A DNA stretch of 64,000 nt from Candidula unifasciata (lineage: Eukaryota; Mollusca; Gastropoda; Stylommatophora; Geomitridae). Under the pieces are notes generated by a model that saw nothing but the letters and a program-made list of their open reading frames with translations, had not been told where the DNA came from and did no database searches. The stretch lies in contig CAJHNH020006223.1 of the NCBI GenBank assembly GCA_905116865.2, forward strand, positions 683,249-747,248, given 5' to 3'. Numbering within the stretch: the first letter of the stretch is position 1; the number at the start of each line of letters is the position of its first letter. Of this stretch, positions 1 through 25,252 are shown in pieces. The position numbers and the translations under genes are program-made.

Positions 1-15263
<15,263 letters not shown>

Positions 15264-15420
15264 TTTATCCGCTGTGATATGGCAATTTACACAGATAAGA
15301 ACGATACGCACAGCGAAACGTTAGCAAGATGTGTAATGAAAATAAATCACATTATTTTCCTTGGCTTCTCACTCCGGTCCGTTCAGTAAGCCATCACAAA
15401 TGGCGGCAAATATTGCCATA
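15264..15420 (-). promoter_or_regulatory. SMC3 5' UTR/proximal promoter with YY1-like site
   Basis: The region directly upstream of the SMC3 start codon is less AT-rich than its surroundings. It has AAATGGCGGC at 15398-15406 (plus strand), a good match to the YY1 core found near start sites of many housekeeping genes. No TATA box is evident. The transcription start is not fixed by the sequence. Confidence 0.5.
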
Positions 15421-15710
15421 AAAATAAGCAGCCAGGAAAAATCAAATTCTAGACAAAATTGGCCCCTTCCACAGTTTGTTTGTATTTTCTTTAATAGGAT
15501 ATTTCAAAACTATGCAGGCAAATAAACACAGTGATCCTTTAATCTTGAGTTTTGATTAGGAATTCGGACGCATTTGTGTTACATGCTATAAGCGGTCAGC
15601 GTTTGAAGGGTGATAATCAAGAATGGATGATCATATGAGTTGTTTCTCTTAGTAATAAAATTCGGAGCTCAAACCTCGTGTGAAACAATTACTAATCTTC
15701 TTTCGTCGTT

Positions 15711-15945
15711 TCACTGATAACAAGTTGTAGCCCAGTGTCGTGGTTTTCTGTATTTGTCTTGCGCTTCTCGGGTGGCTTGGGTGATGGATTTGTTCATCTT
15801 TTTGCAGGTTTCAGCTACACCATTTATCCATATCTTTCTTGGTTTTCCTCTTGTCTTCCTGCCAGATGTCCTGCTGCAAAAAGTCTCATAGGGAGTTTGG
15901 GTTTGGAACATTCTCACTAGATGGCTGAACCACTTCATTCTTTGT
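15711..15945 (-). mobile_element. LINE C-terminal fragment
   Basis: The minus frame begins MKWFSHLVRMFQTQTPYE and continues with RKTRGKPRKIWINGV. It is the W-F/G-H-hydrophobic-R-M and R-G-P-K-x-W pattern of the last domain of non-LTR ORF2. It ends in HWATTCYQ before a stop. Confidence 0.7.
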
Positions 15946-16362
15946 AATACTATACTTACACAGAACAGATGTTAGCATTTGTTTTACGATTATGGAGCTA
16001 TTGAAGAAATCAGAGCATATATGGATTTGTCCAGGCCGGGGTGCTTTGATAAATATCCTAGCTAATTTCTATAGTCAGTCAAATAAACAGAATGACGAAA
16101 TTGCATGTCCTTGCATGGCAGGACAATGATATGGACACAATTATGGAACCTCTAACGTCTTTAGTTATGAGCTTATTCCTCCGACACATAGAGTCGCAAA
16201 AAAAAAAAAGAGTGGGTACGAATGAAATTCTCAAGATTATGGATGAAAGAAGAAAGAGAAAGAATGATAAAGAAGAATATTCTAGTATACATAAAGAAAT
16301 AGTGAACACATGCAGAGAGGCTTAAGAAACCTGGCTGAATCAGATGTACACAGAAATTCGGG

Positions 16363-16363
<1 letters not shown>

Positions 16364-16400
<37 letters not shown>

Positions 16401-16406
16401 GGGGGG
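16364..16406. repeat. Poly-G tract of about 40
   Basis: G run broken by a single A at 16,400, inside the LINE relic. It probably replaces deleted element sequence or is an assembly artefact. Confidence 0.85.
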
Positions 16407-16764
16407 TTCACAGGAAAGACACACATTCAATGCACCAACAGAATAGTTTATTTAACAGGAAAGAAGGGATGTAACATCACTAGGTGTTTAAGATAGGAAA
16501 AAGGTGACATGATTAAAAGATGGACAGAATACAGGGGGATCTGTGTGATGATAACAGACTCGAAGTATATTTGCAAGACAACAGTGAAGGCCCACGAATA
16601 CTGGCGGCAGAAGTTGAGGATGCATTGCTTCACACGAAAAAAAAGGAAAGGCACCTAGGCCAGACAACATCACATTGGAAGAAATTGAAGCTTTCGGATA
16701 TTTTGAAACTGAGATAATAATAAAACTGTTAAAGACATTTATAATAGTGGGTACATTTCCAATG

Positions 16765-16890
16765 ACCAAACGATTAGAAAGCCCGGCTCTCATGCGGGAG
16801 ACCCGGGCTCGATTCCTCGGTAAGGCTGGGGATTTTTCTGTCGCGGGCAATATAAAACCATCACCTGCACAGTCGTGGCGACAGCACTAA
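16765..16890 (+). mobile_element. tRNA-like SINE fragment inside LINE
   Basis: A head with 'cccgggctcgattcctcggt' fits a pol III B box (gctcgattcc). It interrupts LINE coding sequence, so it inserted later. Confidence 0.5.
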
Positions 16891-17684
16891 TATCCAACGG
16901 AAAGCTTATCACAGAGATAGAAAACAAAATAGGACATAACAACACAGTGTTTTATAAAATAAGGAATATTTTATGCAATAAATCCATGTCATTGGAGGTT
17001 TGGAAATACATTCTTGCCTGCTATATAGAGCCAGTTTTAACATACGGCTGTGAATCTTGGAAGACTAATAAACGCTGAACAGTTTTTTTTGAGGCCTCGG
17101 ACATGTGGTTTTTACAGAATCATTAGAATTCATTGAACAGCTAAAAAGATCAATCCAGGTGTTTTTAATGAGGCGAGGGATCGAAGATAACTTATCACAA
17201 ACATCGGCAAGAGACAGTGATCATTTTGTGGTCTTATTATGAAACATCAAGAGGCAGAGGAAGACCGAGAAGAATATGGATTGAGGGAGTCACTGACACC
17301 CTGAGACTGCACAACCTCGCGGCATATCAAGGACTGAGCACAGTCAGGCTCATCTGCTGATCGTCTGATGAACTTCAATGCCTAGCGGCATAGGCAGCTA
17401 TTGACCACACACCAAAAAAAAAAAAGATTATGAGAAGAGAAGCAGTTTTTTTACAATCTTTTGTTATGTCATGGGGGATAGGTTGTCATCATCACACAAT
17501 CTGATACACACAGTTGCAGATCGCAGATTGTGGAGAGGCATGACGCCCACGATGGTGTGTGTTGACACACACACGAAACAAAACTAGAGCAGGCGGATAG
17601 TCGTTCGCAGAAAAAGACGTTAGATACTGGTGGATAAAACACCGTGCAGCTAACTTGATCCTCTCAGTCGTGATTTAAAACAAT

Positions 17685-17905
17685 CGAGCCTGACAGGTCT
17701 ATGGTTTAGGCGTTGTGATGCCGAGGTGCTGGATACGATCCCATCTGCGTGCGATTTGGTAGCAGACCGCCTTGCGTTGGTTTCGACAGGGGTCACGAGA
17801 GCCGACTGTTCAATGCAATGGAAGCTATTGAACATAAAATTGACTAGTAAAATCACAAACAGCCAGAACATACTGGGATTGTTTCTGTAACCTGTTGAGT
17901 TGATT
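17685..17905 (+). mobile_element. SINE family SD
   Basis: It shares 'tgccttgcgttggtttcgac' style blocks, 'gagccgactgttcaatgcaa' and 'ctgggattgtttctgtaacc' with the better copy at 21,408. The tRNA-like head is diverged. Confidence 0.7.
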
Positions 17906-18110
17906 TAAGAACCGACATCACAGCATTCAGGCATTCCCATAAGAGCTCCGTTCCCATCTTCAGCAGCTAGCGCAAAGTTCCAGTACCAGTCAGTAGCGGT
18001 CTGATTGTGTGCCCGTCCTGCCTTTCATCTAAGCGTCGAGCATCGGCCCGATCCCCTCGTCACCCTTCGCACCAAACTGTGATGATCTATTTGCTCCTCC
18101 GAATTGTACA
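17905..18110 (-). mobile_element. LINE 3'-end fragment, antisense
   Basis: Contains ccgacatcacagcattcagg and ccatcttcagcagctagcgc, the reversed terminal block shared with 8,860 and 33,960. Confidence 0.5.
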
Positions 18111-18354
18111 TAAGGCCTAAACCAGGTCTGCCTTATTAACTGCATCAACATTCCAGAAAGTTGCGCAATTAGCCAATCTGTCGTCGGTTCATTTCCCAAC
18201 ACACCGTCATACCACCGGAAGAAAAGATCCAGACAAGTACTTCACTTATGACCTCCGAAGCTAAGCATGCCACTCTACACGAAGCACGTCTGTTCTAAAC
18301 TTCCTCAGCATACTTTAAGTCAGTTACAATCACATATATACATATACATATATA

Positions 18355-18392
18355 CTTGTGTGTGTGTGTGTGTGTGTGCGCGCGCGCGCGCG
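18355..18392. repeat. (TG)n(CG)n microsatellite
   Basis: Ten or so TG units pass into CG units. This is a potential Z-DNA former by composition. Confidence 0.85.
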
Positions 18393-18439
18393 TGTATGTA
18401 TCGTGTTCTTCAACCAATATTGTTCTTACATTTATCAGG

Positions 18440-18690
18440 ACTAGCGTCTTGTGTTGGAAACTGAAATACTTTGCCTATATCAAACGCTGCAGTGGGTTTG
18501 AAAGAACAGTATCGGAAGGTACGATTCAGTTAAAGAGGGGCAGAGGCCTGGTGGCACGAAGATGGGTACGGACATACAAGATTGGGAAGTTAAAATGTAG
18601 GAGAACTGGCGAGAAACCGAGTTTCTTCCAGGCTCGCTGTGATGGGAGCGACGTTCTGTAAAGGACCGGCTTCACGATAATTATGACGAG
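18440..18690 (+). mobile_element. LINE C-terminal fragment
   Basis: The frame reads LKYFAYIKRCSGFERTVSEG then LKRGRGLVARRWVRT, the same family as the copies at 9,240 and 58,320. A (TG/CG)n tract lies just upstream. Confidence 0.7.
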
Positions 18691-18877
18691 ACCAGTATCT
18701 GTTTCAGCTAAAGTGGTTGTTTACAAATCCGAAATATGTGTAAAGACAAAATGTTAAGGATAAAAACGTACTCGTGTAAAGAAAAATAAGACAACGTTCG
18801 TTTAATTGCAGGATACAAAATAAATTCTTTCAGCCCCATTTTCAGCCCCCCTTGCTTTCTTAGGTGTACGTTCCACT

Positions 18878-19090
18878 CAGTTGCGACAGTAACCAAGTCA
18901 CATAGTTGTTACAGTAACCAAGTCAATTGTGACAGTAACCAAATCACTCAATTATTACAGAAACCAAGTCATTCAATTGTTACAGTAACCAAGTCACTCA
19001 ACTGTTACAGTAGCCAACTCACTCAACTGTTACAGTAACCAAGTCACTCACTATTGCAGTAACCAAGTCACTCAACAGCTATAGTAACCA
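18878..19090. repeat. About 25-bp tandem repeat, eight degenerate copies
   Basis: The unit approximates acagtaaccaagtcactcaa followed by ctgtt. Copies vary by substitutions and small indels. Confidence 0.9.
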
Positions 19091-19609
19091 CTACTGTCTT
19101 AGAAGACCCACTACAATGTTGGGGTGTTAAATCTTTGAGTAGCAACCATCTCAACATAAGTTTCTTGTTTGATCTATGCGTTTCTCAAAAACGTCACATA
19201 ATTAATGCGCCGCGTTCGAGAGACCATGAGACAAAACAACCAGAGTGTAACAAAGTCATTACCCCTAAACCCCTTTTAGTGTTGTGCTGTTTGCACGACA
19301 AGACCCCTTATGGCCTTCACCCTTATGGTTAGAACTTTTCCATTGTGCTTAACAAGCACTTATATCCCACCTAAGTCCCTACTCTTGTTTCCCACGTACT
19401 TCCAGTCGTCTGACTAGACGGTGGGTGTGATTATATTTACCCCAAAAAAAATTTCTGAAGATATTTTTTGGGGTGGGAAATTTAAAAACACAAACATTTG
19501 TGGAATCACAGTGATGACATATAACTTCATTTTTACGTCACATAGCTCTCATTAGAAAAGTGACAATTACCATTTGTACAAGGTCAAAGGGAAGGAATTC
19601 AGTAAATTC

Positions 19610-19805
19610 TTTGCTTTTAATGATTATGACTGACTTTCTACCCCACCAGGACATCACACAAGCGATAAACACCCGAGGTCCCAGAAACCGCGTTAAGCCT
19701 TTAGGTCATATTTACATCCAGGCTATATTGCGGACCCTGGCAAGAGCCAGAGCACGGCTTCAAATAATGAAAAATTTCGTCCTAAAAAGGACGAGAAGTA
19801 CAGTT
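19610..19805 (-). mobile_element. SINE family SH, antisense copy
   Basis: Begins ctaccccaccaggacatcac and ends aaatttcgtcctaaaaagga. It is the reverse complement of the copies at 37,760 and 59,035. Confidence 0.65.
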
Positions 19806-20379
19806 TGTGTAATTTTATGAATATTTCCCCTTTACGTGGCTGCAAAACTTTTCCTATTTAAACATTCTAGGAATAAAAAAAAAAGTAATTGTTTAGTGGC
19901 GTGATGTCATGAAAGCTGGACATCACACCTGCCTGTCTTCTTGGTAGTCTAGAGGGTTGACACCCCCCCCCCAGATTGTATAAAAACTGACATGACTTCA
20001 AATTTCTTCTGCTGCTTCTACTAGTTTCTTAGAGTTTCAGAGCAAATTATAAAGACATTAAAAAAAAATTGTTTTTTTTTTAAATATAAAGATTCATGAG
20101 GGGGCAAAATGGTTATATGAGGGTTAATAATTTCTACTGCAGTTTCTTTACATGTTGAAATTACATTCTAAAAAGTTATTAAGTAAAAGACTCTTTTCAG
20201 GTCTTTGATGCAAATTTTTTAAAGAGAAATGAATTCACTAAAGACAAACTGTGACTAGGAAGCTCAATGTGGGAAGGGAAGAGTGTACACACAGATGCAA
20301 CCGATTGATTGACCAGAGTCTTCGCCAACAAATAAAATAACAAGATTAAGAATCCTTGACTATCCACAATTTTATCATC

Positions 20380-20600
20380 ATCATTATGTTGCAGGTCCTT
20401 TGACGAAGGTTGTTATCAGTCTGCCTCAAAGAAACTTGGCCTCTCGCTGTCGCCTCATGCACTTGTACGTCCAAACTGTGACTTATATCATGTGCCCATG
20501 TTTATGCTAGTCAGTCCCTGCTCCTCTTTTCCGGTTCTTTGCCTTTTGCTATTATTCTTTACAATCCACTGAATCTATTGATATGGTCAAAATATTTCAG
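20380..20600 (-). mobile_element. LINE C-terminal fragment, antisense
   Basis: The minus strand reads LKYFDHINRFSGL and, further on, SLDVQVHEATARGQVSLRQT, matching the C-terminus seen at 58,320-58,700 (KYFGHIKRHDGL, VKVHEAGELARDRVSFRQT). A short (CAT/ATG)n tail is present. Confidence 0.7.
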
Positions 20601-20629
20601 TGTATATATATATGTATATATATATATAT

Positions 20630-20850
20630 GCCTGGCTCTCTAGCGTAGTTGGCTAAACCGGACTGCGCGGAGACCGAGTGACGAACTCCTTGTGGTCCAG
20701 GTTTAATCCCTGGGGTAGGCAGGAAAGCCACATTTTCTCCCAGAGTTACGGTATTTACAATGGAATCAAGGCCAAAAGGTTGCGGTTATTATCCATAATA
20801 CCGAGCCTAAGGGTAAACAACTCATGGCTTCTGGATACTAAAACAAACAT
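20630..20850 (+). mobile_element. tRNA-derived SINE (family SJ)
   Basis: The head has an A-box-like tagcgtagttggctaaacc and a B-box-like ccaggtttaatccctgggg at suitable spacing. A non-tRNA body and a TA-rich end follow. Only one copy was recognised. Confidence 0.6.
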
Positions 20851-21039
20851 ATATATATATATAAATGATCTGTTATACATCTTCATATAAACAAGAAGAG
20901 TAATTGATATATGTTTTATTTTTATAGAGTAATATAAAACATAATTATCGATTTCCAAGCCAACATTAATTTTGTAATGTTCCCCATTGTAAATTTGAAC
21001 AAAGAAGTCACAAACAATCACACCTCTGCAATAACACGC

Positions 21040-21235
21040 CATCTTCTAAAATCCGGACACGTGGTGACTAAAGACAAATAATTTCAAATCCTTCATACGT
21101 CAACCAATGGCAGAACGCTATGATTCCTCGAAGCTTCTGCGATTCGTCACCTGCGCCCGGAACTTTGTATTCAGAAAGAGATGGTTCTGTCTTTATGGCA
21201 GCCCTGGTAAAAACAGGCAGTCATGTTTGATTGTT
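21040..21235. promoter_or_regulatory. Possible bidirectional promoter-like patch
   Basis: Contains ccaatggcagaacg (CCAAT), gacacgtggtgac (E-box) and ATG GCN starts on both strands: minus at 21042 (MACYCRGV), plus at 21196 (MAAL followed by gtaaaa). No downstream exons could be joined to either. It may be an unrecognised gene start or nothing. Confidence 0.2.
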
Positions 21236-21407
21236 GTTGAAATTGTACTTCAGTTATAAAGTATTCACTTATTTGTTTCATTTATGTAATTGTTACTGTA
21301 GATGCACCTAACGAGATACAGCGAAATATGCCAGGCAATAAATTGTGCACTCTATTGTTTGTGTCTTCTTTGTTCAAATTAATTTTGTAATGTAATTTAA
21401 AACTGTC

Positions 21408-21650
21408 GGCTCTGTGGCCAAGTCGATGCGAACGCTTTGTTTTGCCGGGGTGCTGGGTTCGATCCCAGCTGCGGGCGATGCGCCTTGCGTTGGTTTCAAC
21501 AGTAGTATCAGGGAGCCGACCGTCCAGAGGCAATGCAAACTACTGGACGTAAATTTGCCTAGAGAAACCTCACAACAGCCAGGGGCTTCTGGGGTTGGTT
21601 CTGCAACGTCATGTAAAGGACAATTTAAAACTGACCTATTTAAAAAATTT
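21408..21650 (+). mobile_element. tRNA-derived SINE family SD, best copy
   Basis: The A box tggccaagtcg and perfect B box ggttcgatccc (near 21,457) sit in a head that starts cggctctgtggcc. The body has gcgccttgcgttggtttcaa, gagccgaccgtccagaggca and a 3' end tctgcaacgtcatgtaaagg. It defines the family. Confidence 0.85.
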
Positions 21651-21904
21651 GATCACACATTTTCATCTTATTAGTCAACAAATATAATCTATTTGCACCC
21701 AGAAAGTACCTATAAGTGCCTCAGCAGATATTGAAGTATATGAACAAAACCACCTAACACTTTGTTCCTATAGCAAATGTGAAAAACAAAGTACATATCA
21801 TACAAAAATGTGCTCCACAGTCAATCATGAAACAGTATGCAGTGAATGGCTGTCTGCTGGAGTAATTCTCTGCACTCAAAACAGAATGGTGTTAACAGAA
21901 GCAA

Positions 21905-22203
21905 TCACCCCCATGTGGGTTCCGGGGCCCTATTGTGGGGAAAACAAGAATAGACCCACTGCCTCCCCAAAAGCATGTCGTAAGAGTCGACTAATTGGGG
22001 AGCTTCCTTTGAAGTCGGAGTGCATCTGCCGGAGAGGCAAGGAACCAACAGTCTGCATTCAAGAGAATGAGATCTGTAAAACTGAATTGCACGCAACACT
22101 CAGGTTCTGGAGCAGGACTGCAGTTCAGTAGTAGACGAGCAACCAGAACCTTCCGCCAGAGTTTACAGCTGGTGAACGCGAAGAAGAAGAAAGAAGAAGA
22201 AGC
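21905..22203 (+). mobile_element. SINE family SE, best copy
   Basis: Blocks in order: ccccatgtgggttccggggc, aagcatgtcgtaagagtcga, tgccggagaggcaaggaacc, agatctgtaaaactgaattg, caggttctggagcaggactg, accttccgccagagtttaca, and a GAA-rich tail. It is used here as the family reference. Confidence 0.85.
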
Positions 22204-22619
22204 AATCAGAATTATTATTCAAGAAATAATAAAAGACATTCTGAAAAGGTGTACAGCTATGACTTGGACATTTCTAAGACCTGTTATAATGAATATTTCA
22301 TTGGTACTTTTCAGTTTCCAGCGTTAGACCATAGCAGTAACTACTATAACTAATTTAATGACTTTTGTCAGCAAATTTGTCTGATGCTGCCATGTACTTG
22401 GATGTGTTCAAATTTGTTGTGAATACAATGTGTTGTGAGACTTATGCAGGCACATTTGGAGCCAATCAATCCACTTTTTCATTGTCACAGACTCCTGCTT
22501 ATTTGAGATATTGCAATCATACAAGTTTCTGTAGGTCTGTCACACCAACAAAAGGCACCCATGCAAACTACAGCCGTATGTTTTTGACCATTCTGTAACA
22601 CATTCTGATATACAAATAG

Positions 22620-22670
22620 TTGGAGATAGCAAGTTGTGGAGAATCATGACCGCCAGTGCCAGTCGGCATG
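22620..22670 (+). mobile_element. LINE 3' terminal scrap
   Basis: SKLWRIMTASASRHE matches the end of the LINE at 50,520-50,815 ([15 protein letters not shown]). Confidence 0.5.
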
Positions 22671-22671
22671 A

Positions 22672-22998
22672 ATTTTATGTTTATGTTTATTCAACGGATC
22701 AACATCATGGCACACGGGTGTAACCCATAAGTACTCTGCTCTTCTTCTAACTCAAGTCTGAGTCCGAAGATCCTCAGCGGATTGCACGAACCCTGTTGCA
22801 CCGGTGAGGATCCTGAGATACTTTGGGTAGATTTTCAACTCCACTGCACAACAATACACGCGGGCGTCTAGTCTTACTACCCAGAGACTAGGGGGAAATT
22901 ACCAGAAATCCGCGTGAAAAAATGCTAGCCTTCACTGGGGCTTGAACCTCTAGCATTCAAGGCGGTTGCCATACCTCTAGACCACACAGCCCCCATAT
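22672..22998 (-). mobile_element. SINE family SC, antisense, near full-length
   Basis: The reversed tRNA-like head lies at the high end: ggcttgaacctctagcattc (B box complement) and accatacctctagaccacac. The body includes ttcaacggatcaacatcatg and ctgagtccgaagatcctcag, shared with 25,970. Confidence 0.7.
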
Positions 22999-23099
22999 TT
23001 GATGATGTTTTTGTAAAACCATTTTTAAACATGCTATGTGTATAAACAACAGAACTTTAATTACACAATCTAATTCTGTAAAAAAAAAAAAAAAAAACC

Positions 23100-23375
23100 T
23101 AAAGTACAGGCTCTCTTCCAGCCTTTAGGCGTTGTGGGCATATATAACTAGACTTATGTTTTACAGACCAAGTGGCACTTGGTAAGTGAATGGCTGACAT
23201 CACATGGGCCGCCTTGACTTCCATGACTTATTACCTGCTACCAATTTAATGCTGGACCGACCTGAAAGCCAATCATTTAAAAAAAAAATTAAAAAAAAAT
23301 GTGGCTCTGTGAGGATCTGAACCTTCATATCTGCAGGTAAGGGACTAACTGCTACACCACAGTGGCTAATCTAAT
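23100..23375 (-). mobile_element. SINE family SB, antisense
   Basis: The sequence runs from tctcttccagcctttaggcg through gggccgccttgacttccatg to a reversed head ending actaactgctacaccacagtggc. Confidence 0.75.
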
Positions 23376-23884
23376 TTTTCTAGCTAAAAATTTATCAACC
23401 AATCAGGTGCCATCTCTATAATGAAGGTTGGCTGTATTAAATCTCCGACACACACTCTCTGTCACCCTGGTTTCACACTCTCTGAGACTGATGTTTGTTC
23501 ATCTCTTGATGTTGCCTTCCACTTCTTTCATCATCTACCTCTTGCTCTTTGCCTTTTTTATCCAGTATGGTTTATAAAAGAATGTTATGTCTTTTAATTT
23601 GGCTGAAATATAGTGTGCTCTATGAATTGCTCTGCAGTGGCTAAATATTTGTAACTACACAAATCTTAAGATTCATTACACAATCATTTGAAATCGTTGA
23701 CAGTGAAGGGACTTATATTTCAGGTGTCTCTTTCTGTTTTTTTTTTAAATTTCTTTCAGCAGTTTTTCTTCAGAATCCCTGTATCGGACTGTTTTTTTCC
23801 CCCCATGAGTTGCAACCTATCCTAAAATAATAAATTATAACAAGCAACGACTAGTTTTAATCAATTACAACCTTTTATTAACTG

Positions 23885-24115
23885 GTTCGGTTGGAAAGGG
23901 AGGAAAAACCTGCTGCCACCTCCCAAAAAAGCATGCCATGAAAGGTAAAAAAGAGATTTTTGAGAACCAACAATCTGCAAACAAAAAAAAGCCAGATCTG
24001 AAAATGGATGCGCACACAATACTTAAAGTTCTTGAACAAGACCAAAGTCCAAAAGTGGATGAACAGCCAGAACTTTACACCAGAGTTTACTGCCAGTGAA
24101 TGCTAAGAAGATGAT
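23885..24115 (+). mobile_element. SINE family SE, diverged
   Basis: Has aagcatgccatgaaaggtaa, gagaaccaacaatctgcaaa and cttgaacaagaccaaagtcc, and ends gccagtgaatgctaagaag. Confidence 0.6.
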
Positions 24116-24260
24116 TCACTGGTGTCTGCATAGGATAGAGGGAATTAAATGGTATGACAAAACAACTAATTGTAAATACAATAAAAAAAAACAAAAAATC
24201 AGACTTGTGAAGACACACAGGTATTCCTCTGATTTTTTTCCTCTGTGAAAACAATAGATT

Positions 24261-24452
24261 TTAAGGCTCCTCCTCTGCTTCGATCAGGTACATATTTTCT
24301 GTCCATGACATTTGGGTGTGCGGGGTGATGAGTAGGCTAATAGTCAGCTGCTGCCCTTTTGGGTGTTGAGCTACTTTATGACAAAGTGGATGTTGTAAAG
24401 GCTCACTAGGATCAAGTTGACAGTGCAGCAGAACAAACACAGCATCCAAATA
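24261..24452 (-). CDS. Terminal coding exon of an unrecognised gene
   Basis: A good acceptor (pyrimidine-rich, ending ctgtcag) opens a 63-codon frame in phase 0 closed by TAA at 24261-24263. The protein reads YLDAVFVLLHCQLDPSEPLQ, and further on GQQLTISLLITPHTQMSW and YLIEAEEEP. It has balanced composition, no stops and no resemblance to the LINE or SINE families here, so it looks like true coding sequence. I do not recognise the family. No matching upstream exon was found between it and MCMBP. Joining it to MCMBP exon 14 (phase 2) breaks the frame, while exon 13 (phase 0) would join in frame. It may be an alternative 3' end, a nested gene's last exon, or a transduced or captured exon. Confidence 0.5.
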   Translation of the reverse strand, partial: YLDAVFVLLHCQLDPSEPLQHPLCHKVAQHPKGQQLTISLLITPHTQMSWTENMYLIEAEEEP

Positions 24453-24494
24453 CTGACAGCAGGAGAGTGGTTTGAGTAGAGGATCTAATGGATA

Positions 24495-24640
24495 TTAAAA
24501 AACGGGAAAACACTGGCGAACTTTCCATCTGGTTACAACTGATATAATTAGCATATTGGCTCTTCGTTAGCTACTGAAGAAGGATACGGAGCACATGTGG
24601 AAATGTTCCGAGTGCAGGGATGTCCATTCCTTACTGATTC
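24495..24640 (+). mobile_element. LINE 3'-end fragment
   Basis: The block ggctcttcgttagctactga then aaatgttccgagtgcaggga matches the CP-x-C end of the RNase H LINE group. It lies directly upstream of the orphan exon. Confidence 0.5.
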
Positions 24641-24858
24641 ATTCATACTCTGCTCTAAAGCCATCTGAGAATTGTTCGCATATAATTTGTTTCCTCTGCA
24701 TCATATTTTAGGTTCAGGAGATACCTACTCATACATATTCTAATTTCTTTTTGTGTGTGTTTGCCGATCCATGTGTACATGCTTGGTCCAGTTGTTAGTG
24801 TGATAATACTCTTGCCTTGTGGACAATCCACTTCTATGGAACTTAGAGATGTGTTAAC

Positions 24859-24864
24859 TTTATT
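24859..24864 (-). terminator. Candidate MCMBP polyadenylation signal
   Basis: This is the first AATAAA on the minus strand after the MCMBP stop, giving a 3' UTR of about 400 nt. Position is the only support. Confidence 0.35.
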
Positions 24865-25252
24865 CTACTTCATTATTATTGTTTGTTTTCTGATACCAAA
24901 AATATTTTCTGTCATCTCATGCAGATGATGTTGTCCCCAACCCGGGAATCTGATTTGCATATTAGATGTGATTTGCTAAAAGGGCAGATATGTAATGTGT
25001 ACTAAATATTTTAAAAATCACAACTGGTCAGTATCTTTAACACCTACTGGATTGGGTAAGTTGTCTTCGCTGATACTTCTTCTTCTGCATTCATCACCTT
25101 CGCTGAATCAATAGTTAGCTTTCATTTTAATAATCAAACCATGACAATAAAAAAAAAAAAATGGAATTTACTCAAAAGTTAACAACTCTAACATTCTTGT
25201 TTAGCCTACAATGTTCATCTAAATTTAAAATGCTGGCATGTGCTTTTTAAGG

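Larger units (their letters stand above)
16080..17410 (+). mobile_element. Decayed LINE ORF2 with a SINE and poly-G inside
   Basis: Pieces in order: the pre-RT linker (EILKIMDERRKRKNDKEEYS, then CREA and WLNQMYTEI), a poly-G run at 16,364-16,406, then EVYLQDNSEGPRILAAEVED. A tRNA-like SINE follows at 16,765-16,890. Then comes RT thumb sequence (ISNGKLITEIENKI, CYIEPVLTYGCESW), a degenerate C-terminus with SRGRGRPRRIWIEG near 17,250, and poly-A. The catalytic core is missing. Confidence 0.75.

Noticed and set aside
16173..16430. Minus-strand frame with a long proline run
   Set aside because: The prolines are the complement of the poly-G tract, and the rest is antisense to LINE coding sequence.
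21408..21480. Real tRNA gene
   Set aside because: A and B boxes are present but the cloverleaf is not complete, and the same head with a common body recurs at 63,014 and elsewhere, so it is a SINE.
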